Source: Triglochin maritima | Lineage: Eukaryota; Streptophyta; Magnoliopsida; Alismatales; Juncaginaceae | Reading direction: 5' to 3' | Assembly: GCA_963682175.1 (NCBI GenBank) | Contig: OY821777.1 | Location: 13,536,001 to 13,600,000 of the forward strand | Length of the DNA stretch: 64,000 nt | Shown here: positions 1 to 12,121 of the stretch, in pieces | Position numbering within the stretch: position 1 is the stretch's first letter | Layout: the number at the start of each line of letters is the position of its first letter | Program-made: the position numbers and the translations under genes | Notes under the pieces: model-generated | The model's input: only the letters and a program-made list of their open reading frames with translations | Told to the model about the DNA's origin: nothing | Databases searched by the model: none

Positions 1-512
1 GATTTAAAGTTAAATTATGTTTTTTATATAAAAAGTACAATCATGCGAATGCAAGTGATTTCGGCACTATACGTTTCCCTTTGCTTAGTAAGTGTGCATC
101 TTCGTAGACATATATGACTTTTTAAATCTACTAACATGCGGGGATGCCTTTTAAGAAATTTGTAAAAATTAGACCCAAAAATCCAGCATTTATAATAGAT
201 ATCAGAGACATGGACGAAATTGTGGGATCTATACAAATCAACAACTAGCATGAACAGACATACAGACTTATATACTCCAGAATCTACTGTATCACTGGAA
301 TCCTAGTGCTCACTTAAACCTTTGAACTTCAATTATCGGCATTCGGACAAGCCACTTTCATTATTGCACACTCTAATGAATCAAATCCATGTTAAGTGTT
401 AACGTATGACCATAATGTGCATCACATCAATAACCTCTACAATCATAGTCTTGTGATATTAAAGCAATAATCCTATGTGCTCGATAAGTTCCGAATTGTT
501 AACTGAATTGCT
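1..512. other. No gene recognised
   Basis: This AT-rich stretch has only short open frames with no recognisable domain. I see no repeat boundary, RNA gene or conserved motif. Confidence 0.5.
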
Positions 513-741
513 AAACATCGTCCCAAAATTACTTAAATCGTTTCTTGAAATTAACATTTGTCCTTCTCTCATTTCTACTGCTATAACGCGATATTTTACC
601 CTCCTATCACACATCTCTCTTCATCTTCCTCTTATAATCATAAAAAATAATATTTTGGAGGTCAGTAATGAGCCAATGGGCGCCCCAGTGTACTCGAATC
701 TGGTAAAATATCTAAAATCTTTTTAATAAAAAATAAAAAAA

Positions 742-906
742 AATTACGGGCGTCCGACGGAACCGCCCCACGAAGGAGGGGGCGTCTAAGTAAGACGCCT
801 CCCCCATAGGGGAGGCGTTTTACCCAGACACCCCGCCCATGGGGGAGGCGTTTTACCCAGACGCCCCCTCCTACGTGGGGCGGCTCCGTCGGACGCCCGC
901 AATTTT
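742..906. repeat. GC-rich hairpin core 1
   Basis: The outer arms (about 747-787 and 859-899) are nearly perfect complements built from words such as GGGCGTCCGACGG and CCGTCGGACGCCC. The centre repeats the phrase GGGGAGGCGTTTTACCCAGA, giving nested smaller palindromes. It is flanked by A/T homopolymer tracts. Transcribed RNA would fold into a long stem. Confidence 0.85.
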
Positions 907-1333
907 TTATTATTTTTTAAAAAGATAATTGATTATAAATTTAGATAATTGTTAAATTAATTAATTAATAAGTTAATAATTACTATATTCGGATGACCGA
1001 TACCCCTTCGGTACACCGAAAATTCAAAAATTTACAGATCCAACAATTTCAACACTTGTCGACACCTCCACGATGCAAGTCAGGATGTTTCACCGAACGA
1101 CCTGTCGAGACCCCCGAACGACCTGTCGAGGTGGTATTTGTAAGTCAGGATGTTTCACCGCCGAGGGATTTTGGATCTTAAAAAATGTTGGATCTTGAAT
1201 TTTTTTGAATCTTATCACTTGCAAAAAACTCATTGTAATCCGACCGGTTACCACCGAAAACTTGCAAAGAAACGTCAAATAATTTGAGATAACACACCGT
1301 ATAATTTTAATTTGACAAAAAAATTAAAAAAAA

Positions 1334-1456
1334 CGGGACGTCTGGCTAAGACACATGTACCATGGTGGAGGCGTTTGGCTAAGACGCCTCAACCATGGTG
1401 GAGGCGTCTTAGCCAAACGCCTCCACGATGGTACATGCGTCTTAGCCAGACGCCCG
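1334..1456. repeat. GC-rich hairpin core 2
   Basis: The arms begin CGGGACGTCTGGCTAAGAC and end GTCTTAGCCAGACGCCCG. The interior alternates GGTGGAGGCG with TTGGCTAAGACGCC, so it is a palindrome made of repeated sub-palindromes. The 121-codon open frame crossing it is a by-product of this repeat. Confidence 0.85.
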
Positions 1457-1675
1457 AGTCGGAAAAAAATTCCAGCTCCGTTACTTCGCCTGATCTAGGT
1501 GCTTCGTCAGACATTTTCGTGGTGTTGGTACTAGGAATGTTAGTAAAACTGAGTCAAAAACCTTGTTTAAAGACACGGGACGATATAGGTATTAAATATA
1601 TTGTTAAGGGCAAAAAGGTAATTTCAATGGGCGATTTAAGTAGTTTTGGGGCGACGTTTAGTAGTTCCCATTGTT

Positions 1676-2182
1676 AAACGTCGTCCCAAAATTACTTAAA
1701 TCGCTCGTATGAATTACCATTTTACCACATTCTCTCATTTCTACCTATATATTTCTTCATTTTACTTTCATATCATCACTCTTTCTTCTTCTTCCTCTCA
1801 TAATCATCAAGAAGAATGTCTCGGATGCCGGGAAAGAAACTAGCGGTCGCCCCAGTGTACTCGAATTTGGTAAAATGTCTCATTTAATTTAATTTTTTTT
1901 TAAATAAAAAATGGGGTGGGCGTCTGTGGGAGCCGCCTCCCCCAAGGGCCCCCCACCATGGGGGCGGCTTACACAGACGCCCGACACGAAAAAAAATTAC
2001 TGGGCTTAATTCACCGGATCCAGACCTTTCGTCAGACATTTTCGTGGTGTTGGTACTGGTAAAGTAAGGAAAACGTAGACAAAATCTTTAGTTTAAGAGA
2101 CGGGACGAAATGAGTATTAAATGAATTGCGAAAGACAAATGGTAATTAGATGGACGATTTAAGTAGTTTTGAGGTGACGAAT
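1676..2182. mobile_element. Complete MITE-like hairpin element
   Basis: Terminal inverted repeats at 1676-1703 and 2155-2182 enclose about 507 bp without coding capacity. The centre (1918-1982) is a GC-rich palindrome opening GGGCGTCTGTGGGAGCCGCC. Both flanks of this hairpin match those of the element at 513-1661, including the word GCCCCAGTGTACTCGAAT before the hairpin and CGTCAGACATTTTCGTGG after it. It starts about 15 bp beyond the end of the neighbouring element. Target-site duplications were not clear. Confidence 0.65.
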
Positions 2183-4408
2183 AATATAGTTCCCTTTGAG
2201 TTTGGAATAATAATTGACAACCAAGAAAACAACACAGGCTGAATGACAAGTAACAAGCGTCAAAGCTCACTACCTTATGGCTGTGTCTAGTAGCTCTATC
2301 TTAACGTAGGTCGCATGGATTATTTCAGATTTTCCACTAAAATGCTATCCTATCGACCAAATAGTCTTTTAGGTGTCTATATATCGATGTATATATATGT
2401 ATATATGTAGCAACCTCCACACACATTTGGTCCAAAAGTTAAAATATAGGACCGACATGTCCTATAATAGTTTTAGCTTAAGAGACTATGCTGATCATAT
2501 ATAATAGTTACAAAATTAATCGAATAATGCAACTTACTCTTAAAATGATTGTTCCTCTATGACACTTTTAAGTACTAAATAAGCTCGATTATGTTAATGC
2601 ATTAATTGAAAATACCCACACAAAGTAGGCCGTCCAGTCGTCCACACCTTCAATAAAAATATTCCAAAGTCAAAGATAAGAAAATGTATATAATTAACAG
2701 TAGCAAGTGGTAGCTACGTACGAAGCTTCTCAAAGACTCAAACAATAATTTTATGTAATCATAAACCAATGCCTTCCTCGAGGAAATCCACAGTATTTTA
2801 ATTCTGATGGTGAATTTTGTTGTTGTCATGCCTCTTAAAAATGTAGACATTTATGTAAGAAGTGATGAACAAATAGAGTGCGTATATAGTATACTCGAAG
2901 CTCACTCAACGGAAAAAATGATACAAGTAAATGATATTTGGCTCATTACAAGAACATTTAATTAAGGGTTACATGCGAACTTATGGTGAAGTATGATTCT
3001 GCCCCCAAAATAGGTAATTTTGTAGTTATAATATATGTATCAGCCTCCACTCACAAAAATTTCCAAGTCTACTACTGGTTGGAGTATGTTTAATTAGTCA
3101 AGTAAATCGCTCTGATGTATCAAATGAAATTAGATTATTATAGTGGATACAACTATTATATGATATTACACACTTTTGAATCTAAGCAATGTAAGACCGA
3201 CTATACTTCTATCACTCATCTTAGATGGTCAGATCCATACGTCAAGGTTGCAAGATATCAAAATCATAAATAGATTTAAGTTGACACAATGAAATCAAGA
3301 TGCATGTGTTAACATTTACCGCTTTTTTGAAGAAAAAAAAGTGTTGCATTCTTAATTTTTTCAAATCAAATGCCGAAGGCAGACACGAATGACTTCTCGT
3401 TGAAATATTATGGAGCTATCCGAATTATTAATACCAACTTCGGGACTTCCAGTCTTCCACGTAGAAGTTCAAAATCTAATTTAATAATCCAAAGAGAGAG
3501 TCCTCATTGGACCAACGTCACAAAACCAATCTGCTCCACTAGCCCCAACTATTATTACAATAAAGTAATCAACGTGCTGGGTTCTAAACTAACAGAGAAT
3601 CCCAAACACAAACCACTTGATTTCACAATATCATGGTATATAGATTTCTAAAGAACCACTAATAACGTCAGTAATTTCCATTGTAAAGGAAATTAAAAGT
3701 CTGTTTGCCAAATGAATAGTATGGCAGACCCAAGATTCAGAAAGGAAGCCTTTACCCAGAACTAGAACTCCACTGAGAAAAAGAACAAAGAAATCATGCA
3801 AGAAGATAATTAATTGAAAAGATAATTGCACTTTTCTAATCTTGTTTATATTCATGTACAGCTCACCTCATGATGCAATGAACATGACAATAGCAAGCAT
3901 GTCAAGTCAAGTGACCCTTCACCAAAAGTCTTTGTTCATGTATGGGGAATGCTTTTCATATTGAGAAATAATCTTCCCACCATACTACAATAATGGTAGA
4001 TGTTCATCAACTGCTAAGTTGTTTTTAGTGTAGGTGCACTTCTTATCTGATCATGGGCAAGTAAGATATCCTTTTCTGGAGATGACTTCTACCCTCAATC
4101 ATGCAAGTACTTGAATTCTTATCTTCTCCTTTATATTGTCATGCATGTAAGTTCTGGTATGATATCATGGATTTACTCACACCCACATGTTTTAAATTTT
4201 GGTGTAGCTGTTTAATTGAAGTCTGTCTTGGTAGAACAAGTGACCATCTACTCAGAGTGAGAAACAATCTGTACAGAGCAAAAAAGGAGATGAGTAGGCA
4301 TAAAGAAAAGGTTGACATGATATGAAAGGCAAAGCTGAGAAATGATATCAAATAACTTTCACGTTAAAAAAACACATTCCTGCCACAATGTCCTAAACAG
4401 ATACTAAA
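2183..4408. other. Intergenic, no gene recognised
   Basis: AT-rich sequence with scattered short frames (the longest 93 codons near 3370-3651) that show no family motif and no coding-like neighbours. It lies downstream of DRM copy A. I see no convincing promoter, RNA gene or repeat end. Confidence 0.45.
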
Positions 4409-4912
4409 TGAGACACACCTTTGTTAGGGAACGACAGAACAAGTTCAGTGCGCAAACACAACTGGTAGCACATTTCAGTTTGCTCTTAGAGCAGGAAGGT
4501 CTAGAAATAGAGAATAGAATAGATCCAATTACAATTAGCATACAAACAAGTGCACACCAAAGAGCGAAGCTAATCATAAAAAATAGCATATATTTCATTT
4601 CAAATAAGCTCTCAAGAGGCAAAATTTGAGAGCATTATCACTATCCTCAATGTAGACAATACAGTACAGAATATAAAAAACAAATGATGAATGAGTTTCA
4701 AACTTAGCAGGTAGCTAATACATTGGCCACCTATGATTAATCCATGTAGCGATGTGAAGATAAAAATCGAAGTCCATTTCCTGTATTATCATGGTATATC
4801 ATCTTCCGTGAGTGTATGTATACTTTTAGAAACTCTGCTATTTCTTACTTTACTTGGGATGAACTAGTCGGGACCCTTGTGATTCTGATGCAGATCCTGT
4901 AGTTTTGATGTA
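4409..4912 (-). other. 3' flank of DRM copy A, shared with copy B
   Basis: Similarity to the DRM copy B downstream region starts near 4409 (matching about 23390). Shared words include TTTGCTCTT followed by AGCAGGAAGGTC. This marks the downstream edge of the segmental duplication that produced the two genes. It probably contains the 3' UTR. Confidence 0.6.
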
Positions 4913-6712
4913 TCACACAGTTTTTCGCATTATACTTCTCACATCCTCGAGAATACGATAATAATCGAAAAACAGAGAAGAATGTTCACCATTCAGCCCA
5001 TCTCTATGATGGCGGTTTCTACCAGTCAGGTTGTTGCAGGGGCTCCCTCCGATGACAAGGTCAAAGCCACCAAATGAGCCTATCATAGCCTCCAATCTAT
5101 CCCCAGTCAATTTCTGAACATTATCTATTTCGATTAGATTACCCGTCTGACCTGTCTGCTCCCACCAGGCTTTTATGATGTTTCTATTGACTTCAGAAAT
5201 CTCTACAGAAACAACATTGTTCATTTGAATTCCTAGCGTATGAAGAGCCACTTCAGCTCCTCCAATACCCGAGAAAAGTGATAGAACATTCATTCCATGT
5301 GGGAACAAATCGTTCAGAACAGACAGATGATATGCGACTGTGTCAACTTGAAATGAATTGCCTAAAGATTTGTATCGGTCAGTCCTGCTTATGCCGCCAC
5401 CTCGTGTGTGGTCTCTTGGGAAGCCCAATATTGATTCTATTTCATGTGGTTCCAAGGGAGCTACCTTACTAATTCCAACCCAAACGAGATTCCACTTTCT
5501 GCATTCTCTAAGAATGTAGTCTTGTGCTTTCTTAGGTGGTGGATCATCAGACTCAGCAAGTGTCTTGCGTATACGTTCAGTTAGTGCTACACTTGCCACA
5601 CATGTGTTTAGACAATTCAATTGTTTCCTATAGTCCCACGAAGGCCACCACTTCTTCGTTGATGGCAGTGCTTCTTGTATTATGCGTGAAGGTAAAGGTT
5701 GTACGGGATATCTGTTGCTGATGGGAAGATTGTGTATGTAACCACGTTTTCTATAGGCAGCACAATAGTACTTGGAATCTACGAATTCTGGCTCGATACC
5801 GTATAAAAACCATGAGATAGTTTCCCAGACCCCTTTTGGTGTGCAGGCCACATTTTCATAATAAAATTATGGGGATCCAATTGCTATACCTGGAAGTCTT
5901 CTATCAACAATTTGACGATTTTCATTCGGCAAGCTAAAACCAACCATCGGATTAGGAATTGGTATGGGAGCTTCCTCTTCAAAATAGTTTTTGTTTTGAA
6001 ATCTAAGCTTCTTGTGTCGCCTTGTCATATTTTCCTTCCATCTCCTTTTCTTATCCTCAGAATAATAAATGTTAGCTTGTTGATTCTTCCTTTCCGGAGG
6101 ATCAAAGGAATTACTTTGCATACACTAAGAGAGAACGAAATGAGCTCAGTGGCATCTAATATCCAATAAAATTGCATGTGAAATTTATATATTAGTAATA
6201 TAAAGTGAATCTTGAATAATGGATATCTGCTACCTCATGTGGATTTGAATCTGCTGAGCCACTCTGATAGCCCAATCCATCAAGGTAATTATCATATTCC
6301 TTAGCTACTTCTGCGGCACTAATGGAATCTGTAAGCTCTGAAAGGGAGGCAGAAGGACCTACAGATCATCAAGTAAGCAATAATCTCACTGAGTTTGAAG
6401 GTCGACTAAAAGCATGAGATAGGCAAATTTCATAAACGAAGATCAGGTTAACAGAAGAAGAAAAAATCACGATAAAAGGTTCACAACATTAATAATCTCT
6501 CTAAACGATTTATATGAAACAGCAATTTAGATTAGGTAGTTCAGAAGATTATTTCGTGATCCATGTCCATTTTCAACCTATTGGGGATCTCCAAGGAAAT
6601 AGTATGCCCAATACAACAATATCAATATGACTACTAAATGAGACATAGATAAGCTTTTGGTGTTAATATGACTAGTAAATGCAAATATTCATAAAATATA
6701 ATACATAAGTAC

Positions 6713-7073
6713 TGTTGGGATTGTCTCATACTCTTTATGCTCACTCCGACGACTCGTCGGGGGTCTCGCTCTCCGGTGAGCACAATGTATGTTTTGGGCT
6801 TGGAGATTTATTAGTAATTTTGCACCGATTTTGGGTTACTAATGTGTTTTTTGGGCCTGATTTGTTGTAAACCCATGATTGAAATTAGGGTTCTCTAATT
6901 GCTGTATAAATTGCTCTTGTATGGACGGTTACATAAATATACAAGAAATGAAGAAGAAAATGCCACACGTAGCCTACATTGGGTGAACCTAGGTAAACTT
7001 GTGTGTTCTTGGTTTGCATTTTGTTGTTCAGCTAATTTGTGATTTTGTGTGTTTGGATATTGAAAATTTAACG
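6713..7073. mobile_element. Solo LTR in DRM copy A intron
   Basis: A 361 bp insertion opens TGTTGGGATTG and closes AATTTAACG. It is flanked by the 5 bp duplication AGTAC (6708-6712 and 7074-7078). The corresponding intron of copy B has AAGTACCA and continues without the insert, giving an empty-site comparison. The terminal CG instead of CA is probably a later mutation. No internal domain remains, so the parent family is unknown; the TGTTGGGATT start is common in Ty1/copia LTRs. Confidence 0.7.
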
Positions 7074-7267
7074 AGTACAATAGCGTTATATTTTTAGTGT
7101 GCAATTTAAACACCAAATTAGAATAATAATTAAGCTCGACTACATGCAACCCCTCAATGGAAAAACTCATCAATGCCACTGGATGTGTTCAGGGTGAAAA
7201 GAGGAAAATCATAGGAAAAGAAAGGCCAACTTGTCAATAAATGCTTCAAATTAAAGATAAAAATATG

Positions 7268-7427
7268 TGTAAGATAAAATAACAATTGGGAATGTATATT
7301 ATTGCTTAGGTAAGTATTCTATACATATATATAAAGATTACAATGATAAAACAAGGAAACAATAATTAGGAAACAATAATAAGGAAATTCTATCAACTAT
7401 TTAATTATTTCCTAATATCTTCTAACA
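7268..7427. mobile_element. Short solo LTR in DRM copy A intron
   Basis: 160 bp starting TGTAAGATAAAATAAC and ending TCTTCTAACA, flanked by ATATG on both sides (7263-7267, 7428-7432). TG..CA termini with a 5 bp duplication and no interior identify a solo LTR, probably Ty1/copia type by size. Confidence 0.72.
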
Positions 7428-7432
7428 ATATG

Positions 7433-9483
7433 TTTTAGTAATAGAGTAAGCAAGCATAAGCATACCGCATTATGAATTAAATTGAAAAGGAGAATATTGT
7501 AAACAATTGTTCGATGGGGGGAGAGAGTTCTGTTGTCATAAGAGCACATAAATATATGAACATAATATAAGGTAAAGGTAGATTAGTCTCAAGATGCTGG
7601 ACCCATGTATAATATGTGAGACATAATGCAAGTCGACAATGTGCATTTCAAATTTGTAATTTGATGTACATATTAGTAGCTAACATTTTATTGTCGTAAC
7701 ATGAATTTGGTCCCCTATTTGATCATTTTAACATCGTATGCACCATTACACAGATCGACTCATGTTTAATATATACAAAATTGTAAATATATGAGACTTT
7801 TAGAATAAGCTTTTACGACCCATTCTCGTCCCAATCAATTTCTTCTTTGCCTAATTGTCGCATGGTAAACACAACACTTTCTAAGTAGGAAGCATAACGA
7901 AAATAGAATGAGCCCCATGTTATAAAAGTACACTTACGATAACAGTCATAAAATAAACTTTTGAAGACGTCAAATGAGTATACCCTAATGATCAAAAGGA
8001 GAATGGTTGTGTATTCTTAAGTATTTAGAAAATATCTTGAGCCACGAGAAAGCAAAAACAAATCAATAAGAAAGGAATGGGTTACACGCCATACCTAAAC
8101 CCTGATAATGAAACCAACTTGTGTATAAACAAGAGATGTTGGACAATATGGTCGACAAAGCATATTTTAAAAAAAAACATTCAAAAGATTCCAGTCCAAA
8201 TGGTTCAAGATCATAGATATTTTTTATGAGAGATTGTGAGATCATGTTTTCACCAGTGTTAGCAAAAAGGAACATTGCGAACCAACTAAGTTACTTAGTG
8301 GCTTTTCATATTTAACAACTCTCATCTAATTAGAGGAGCAATCTGAGTTTAATGTATCCTAGGAAATATATTAACTTGAAGCTGTATTTCCTAACATACA
8401 GTATCATACCAAAAGTTCGAAATTATTTGGAGATAAACTGTTTGACTCTCGTGGTTGTAATGGCTGCAAAAATGAGTTTGGATTTATTCTTTTGCTGGAA
8501 CGAGCGAAAGGTAGGTGCTTGCAAGTTTATTAACCATTAATCATTATATTCTGCTTATATCTTCTCATTATTTTAACTTTATTTCTGTATTGAACCATGA
8601 TTTGGCATTTCCTAGAAATAAATTAGAAAAACTGCAAGTTCATAAGCGACAAAATTATAAGAGACAAGGATTTGAAAGTAATGAAATTGAAACTATTTTT
8701 GAGATAAAAGGACCAAAGTGGAAGAATGATGGATCTGTCTCGATATGTCAAGTAATGAGCAAAGTAGAACACCTGATCTCATCTTATTTCAGATGTGTTC
8801 TACAAGAACCAATTAATATTGACCCCGGAGTATAAGTGGAATATCAAAAGGTGCCACACCAATTGACACTTGCAAAGTGCACAGAACCTCCAAAAAAAAC
8901 ACCAACTGTTAGGTTTTTTTCTGGGTGAGGTCAGATTGGCAAGTATTGGTCGGTAATAAAGGTCAAATATTAAAGGTAATGTATCGAGCACAAGCTAACT
9001 CATACTCAACTGAAACAATAGCTATTCTTTAAGTTATGACCTGATGCCAACAACATTCACCATCATATATATATATTCAATTTTGATGAAGTTGAAAAAC
9101 TTCTTGAAATATAAAATTAACTGCAAATATATACGGTCCTGGCTGTTTCTTAAAAAAGATGCAAACAAGGAAACCACATTGAAGACATTTTCTACATATA
9201 TATCCTCAGAAGAACACAAGGAAACCAAGGCTTTGCCCTGTATGACTGGGGAAGGGCTCCCACACCTTAAAAAGAATAACTACAACATATTATTAAAATA
9301 AAGAACCATGTGACCTTTATCTAATTGTTGACATGAACTTCAAAGGATATAGAACAGAAACCCACATAAAAACACTGACATAACACAATCAAAATTCAGG
9401 AACATTCACCTAGAACCATCATTGATTCTGAATAATTGTTTTTCTATGTTATATAAAACTTAAGGAGAAGGAAAAAGACATAC
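7433..9483 (-). other. Intron sequence of DRM copy A
   Basis: AT-rich intron between the linker exon and the UBA exon. I found no further exon or bounded repeat. Open frames of 60-106 codons here carry no domain. Confidence 0.5.
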
Positions 9484-9831
9484 CACATCTTGAAACGGCA
9501 GCAGAGGCCTTATCCTTCGTGAAGCCCATTTCCACCAAGGTCTGAAGTGCATTATCGTTCTTGGAAAGATCATCTTCAGTACACTGGACGGGGTGATGCA
9601 TATATTGCATAACAATTGTAAGAATAGGGGGGAAATAACACATTTACATTATAAAAAACTACAAGTATATTAAATAAAAAGAAAAATGGTTATATAAAAC
9701 TTCTAATGACAGAGTAATATATGTATTTGGAAAGAAACAGTTACCTGCTTAACTAATTTCATGTATCTCATGAAAACACTCCAAGGAAACCGAACAAAAA
9801 AATGAATTTTTTTAAAAAGTTGTCGTAAATG

Positions 9832-10368
9832 TGATACCCCCAGTATCTCCGTCGGTCACCAAGTGGTTCGCCCGAGCTCTTCTTCGCGTATTATACGCCA
9901 TTTCCAGGAAGAATCGGCCCGGAAACAAAGAAGGAAGGAGAAGGGAAGAGGAATCGAGTTTCGAGCACTCGAAAGCTCCGAATTGAACAAAACCTAGATT
10001 TTGAACGCAAAAACAAATCACGACCCAATTCAGGTCGTTACTTCTTATTTATACTAAAATGTATCTCAGGAAAGGTCGTTACAATCGAATCTTCCAGTTT
10101 ATTACAAAAATTGAACTAAATCGAAACAGAATTGAATTCCCCTAATTTTACAGTTGTCGACGAAGAAGACGGGTGAACAGTGATTAACGACCCAAACTAA
10201 CCAACAGTGGATTTGTTGCTTTGGATTTGGTCCGTTCGATCTGATTCTTGATTAAGTCTCACCCCGCTGATCTTCTTAAGTCATTCATCTAGAACCATTG
10301 GATCGGCAGAATAATCGGATCCACGGGTCCGCCCGATTAAGAAGTGGTTTTAACGGTTGGTGCTATCA
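9832..10368 (-). repeat. 3' LTR of the chromovirus
   Basis: Direct repeat of 16942-17478, same length, about 15 substitutions. It lies next to the polypurine tract, so it is the 3' LTR for the minus-strand element. Confidence 0.95.
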
Positions 10369-10380
10369 ACTCCCCCTCTC
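10369..10380 (-). other. Polypurine tract of the chromovirus
   Basis: On the minus strand this reads GAGAGGGGGAGT directly before the 3' LTR, the usual place for plus-strand DNA priming. Confidence 0.85.
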
Positions 10381-10405
10381 TTAAGCTCAACCATGTCCTC
10401 AAGGT

Positions 10406-12121
10406 TTATGGTGGATGTTGGGCTTGAATCTCTTCCCAGTCCTCCCAAGTCGCTTCGTCCTGACCTTCCCCTGCCCATTGTACTAGCACCTGAACTCCAG
10501 CACGCTCTCCCTTCCTGAAGACCCTCCTCCCTAGGATAAATTCAGGAGTTTTATCTTGCAGTTCAGTAAGAGGGATTGGTTCTTGCTGCATAGCTATGTC
10601 TCCATGTTTCTGCTTCAATAGTGACACATGGAACACATTGTGTATCTTGGAGGAAGCTGGAGTTTGTAAGCAGTAGCCCCAATCCTTTCTAGGATTTTAT
10701 ATGGGCCGTAGTACTTTAGTCCCATCTTAAGTGAAGACCTTCTCTGAGTGGTTTGTTGTCTGTAAGGTTGTAACTTTAAGAACACCCATTCCCCCACCTG
10801 GTATTCCTTCTCCTTCCTTTTCTTATCTGCCTGAATCTTCATCCTATTCTGAGCCTTTGTAAGATTCTCCTTGAGTGTGTTCAACACTTCATCTCTATTT
10901 CTCAAGGCTTGGTCAACCCCATCAACCTTAGTGGTACCAGGAATGTAGGAGAGAAGAGTGGGGGTGGTTTACCATATAATGCTTCATAAGGAGTCATCTG
11001 AATAGTTGAGTGTTTTGAGGAGTTGTATCAATATTCTGCCCAGGGTATCCACTCCCTCCATTTCCCCTGCTGGTGTGACAAAAACATCTCAAATACATCT
11101 CCAAACTTCTATTAACTACTCCAGTCTGCCCATCTGATTGGGGATGATATGCTGAACTCAATTTGAGTTTGGTTCCTTGTAGCTTGAAGAGCTCTTGCCA
11201 AAAGGAGCTAGTGAAAATGGGATTCCTATCACTCACTATGCTCCTGGGAATTCCATGCAATCTAGCTACTTCCTCCACGAATTTTTGGGCCACCTTGACA
11301 GCAGTATAGGGGTGTTTGAAGGGTATGAAGTGGGAGTATTTACATAACCTGTCCACCACAACTAGAATGCAAGAAAACCCTTGAGAGTTAGGAAGACCCT
11401 CAATGAAATCCATGGATATATCAGTCCATGTTTCAGTGGGAATGGGAAGAGGTTGGAGTAACCCAACTGGAGGGAGTGTTTCATATTTGCTTTGTTGGCA
11501 AACATCACTGTCTGATGAAGTCCTTGACCTCTGAGGCCATCTCCTTCCAGGAGAAGTTTTGTCTCACCCTATGTAGCGTCTTATCAAATCCATCATGACC
11601 AGCTGTGGGAGTGGAGTGCAATTCTTGCAATACCTTCCTGCTAAGGTGGGTGCCTCTCAATAGCTTAATTTTTCCTTTATAGAATAACACTCCATCCTTC
11701 CATTCATACCTGTCCTTACTCAGACCCCTTGTCTCCCATTTTTCTTTAAGTTTCAAGTAGTCGGGGTTCTCTCTATAGGTGGTTCTAACTTCATCCATCC
11801 AAGAAGTCACCAGGAGAGAGATAGCAATGAGTGAGGAGGCATCAAGCTCTTGTGTAGAGTTCTCCATTACTCTGGATAATGCATCAACAGCTTGGTTGTG
11901 GTGTCCAGCTTTGTATTCGATTTTAAAATCATACCCCATCAACTTGGCCAACCATCTTTGCTGGGCTGTGGTGTGTATTTTCTGCTTCATGAGGTGCTGG
12001 AGACTTTGGTGATATGTTCTGAGGGTGAAAGGCTTGTACATTAAGTATGACTTCCATTTCTGAATGGCAAATAGGGCAGCCTCCATTTCCTTCTCATAAA
12101 TGCTCATATTCCTAATTGCCT
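10406..12121 (-). pseudogene. Chromovirus pol 3' part: RNase H end, integrase, chromodomain
   Basis: The frame resumes after the nested element with the end of RNase H (SIYEKEM, then AVDALSR near 11875). Integrase follows: a zinc-binding region around LHSTPTAGHDG, core Asp in MDFIEGLP, second Asp in VSDRNPIF. The third catalytic residue should be Glu in the motif SDGQTE, but here it reads SDGQTG, so a catalytic residue is missing. The C-terminus (10406-10636) has ILGRRVFRKG and VLVQWAGEGQDEATWED, a chromodomain typical of chromoviruses. Frames break near 11500, 11100 and 10620, so no continuous product is possible. Confidence 0.9.

Larger units (their letters stand above)
513..1661. mobile_element. 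MITE-like element with two GC-rich hairpin cores
   Basis: The left end (about 513-540) and right end (1631-1661) are imperfect inverted repeats sharing a core that reads TCCCAAAATTACTTAAATCG on one side and its near complement on the other. Inside lie two GC-rich palindromes (742-906 and 1334-1456) in an otherwise AT-rich background. The stretches of about 200 bp next to each terminus match the corresponding parts of the complete element at 1676-2182. The middle (907-1333) has no counterpart there, so this is either a composite of two elements or one element that gained sequence. No transposase is visible and I cannot name the superfamily. Confidence 0.6.
4913..9583 (-). pseudogene. DRM2: DRM2-like cytosine methyltransferase, decayed copy A
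   Basis: Three exons match copy B: a UBA-domain exon (9583-9484, with MGFTKDKASAAVSRCG), a linker exon (6358-6234) and a long catalytic exon (6124-4913). The catalytic part shows the rearranged DRM order, with ILGFPRDHTRGGG and SLGNSFQVDTVAYHLSVL before FSGIGG and the catalytic-Cys motif GGSPCNNLTG. Splice sites and phases agree across these exons. One codon at 5867-5869 is TAA where copy B has the Tyr of its PYFYYEN motif, cutting the frame before the methyltransferase domain. The N-terminal and first UBA exons are not visible upstream, where a gypsy element interrupts the locus. The family performs de novo DNA methylation guided by small RNAs. This copy looks non-functional, but the downstream open frame of 312 codons is intact. 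Confidence 0.88.

Noticed and set aside
1312..1677. 121-codon open frame
   Set aside because: Its repetitive residues are the translation of the GC-rich hairpin at 1334-1456.
3370..3651. 93-codon frame as a gene
   Set aside because: No motif, no splice context and no similarity to neighbouring genes.
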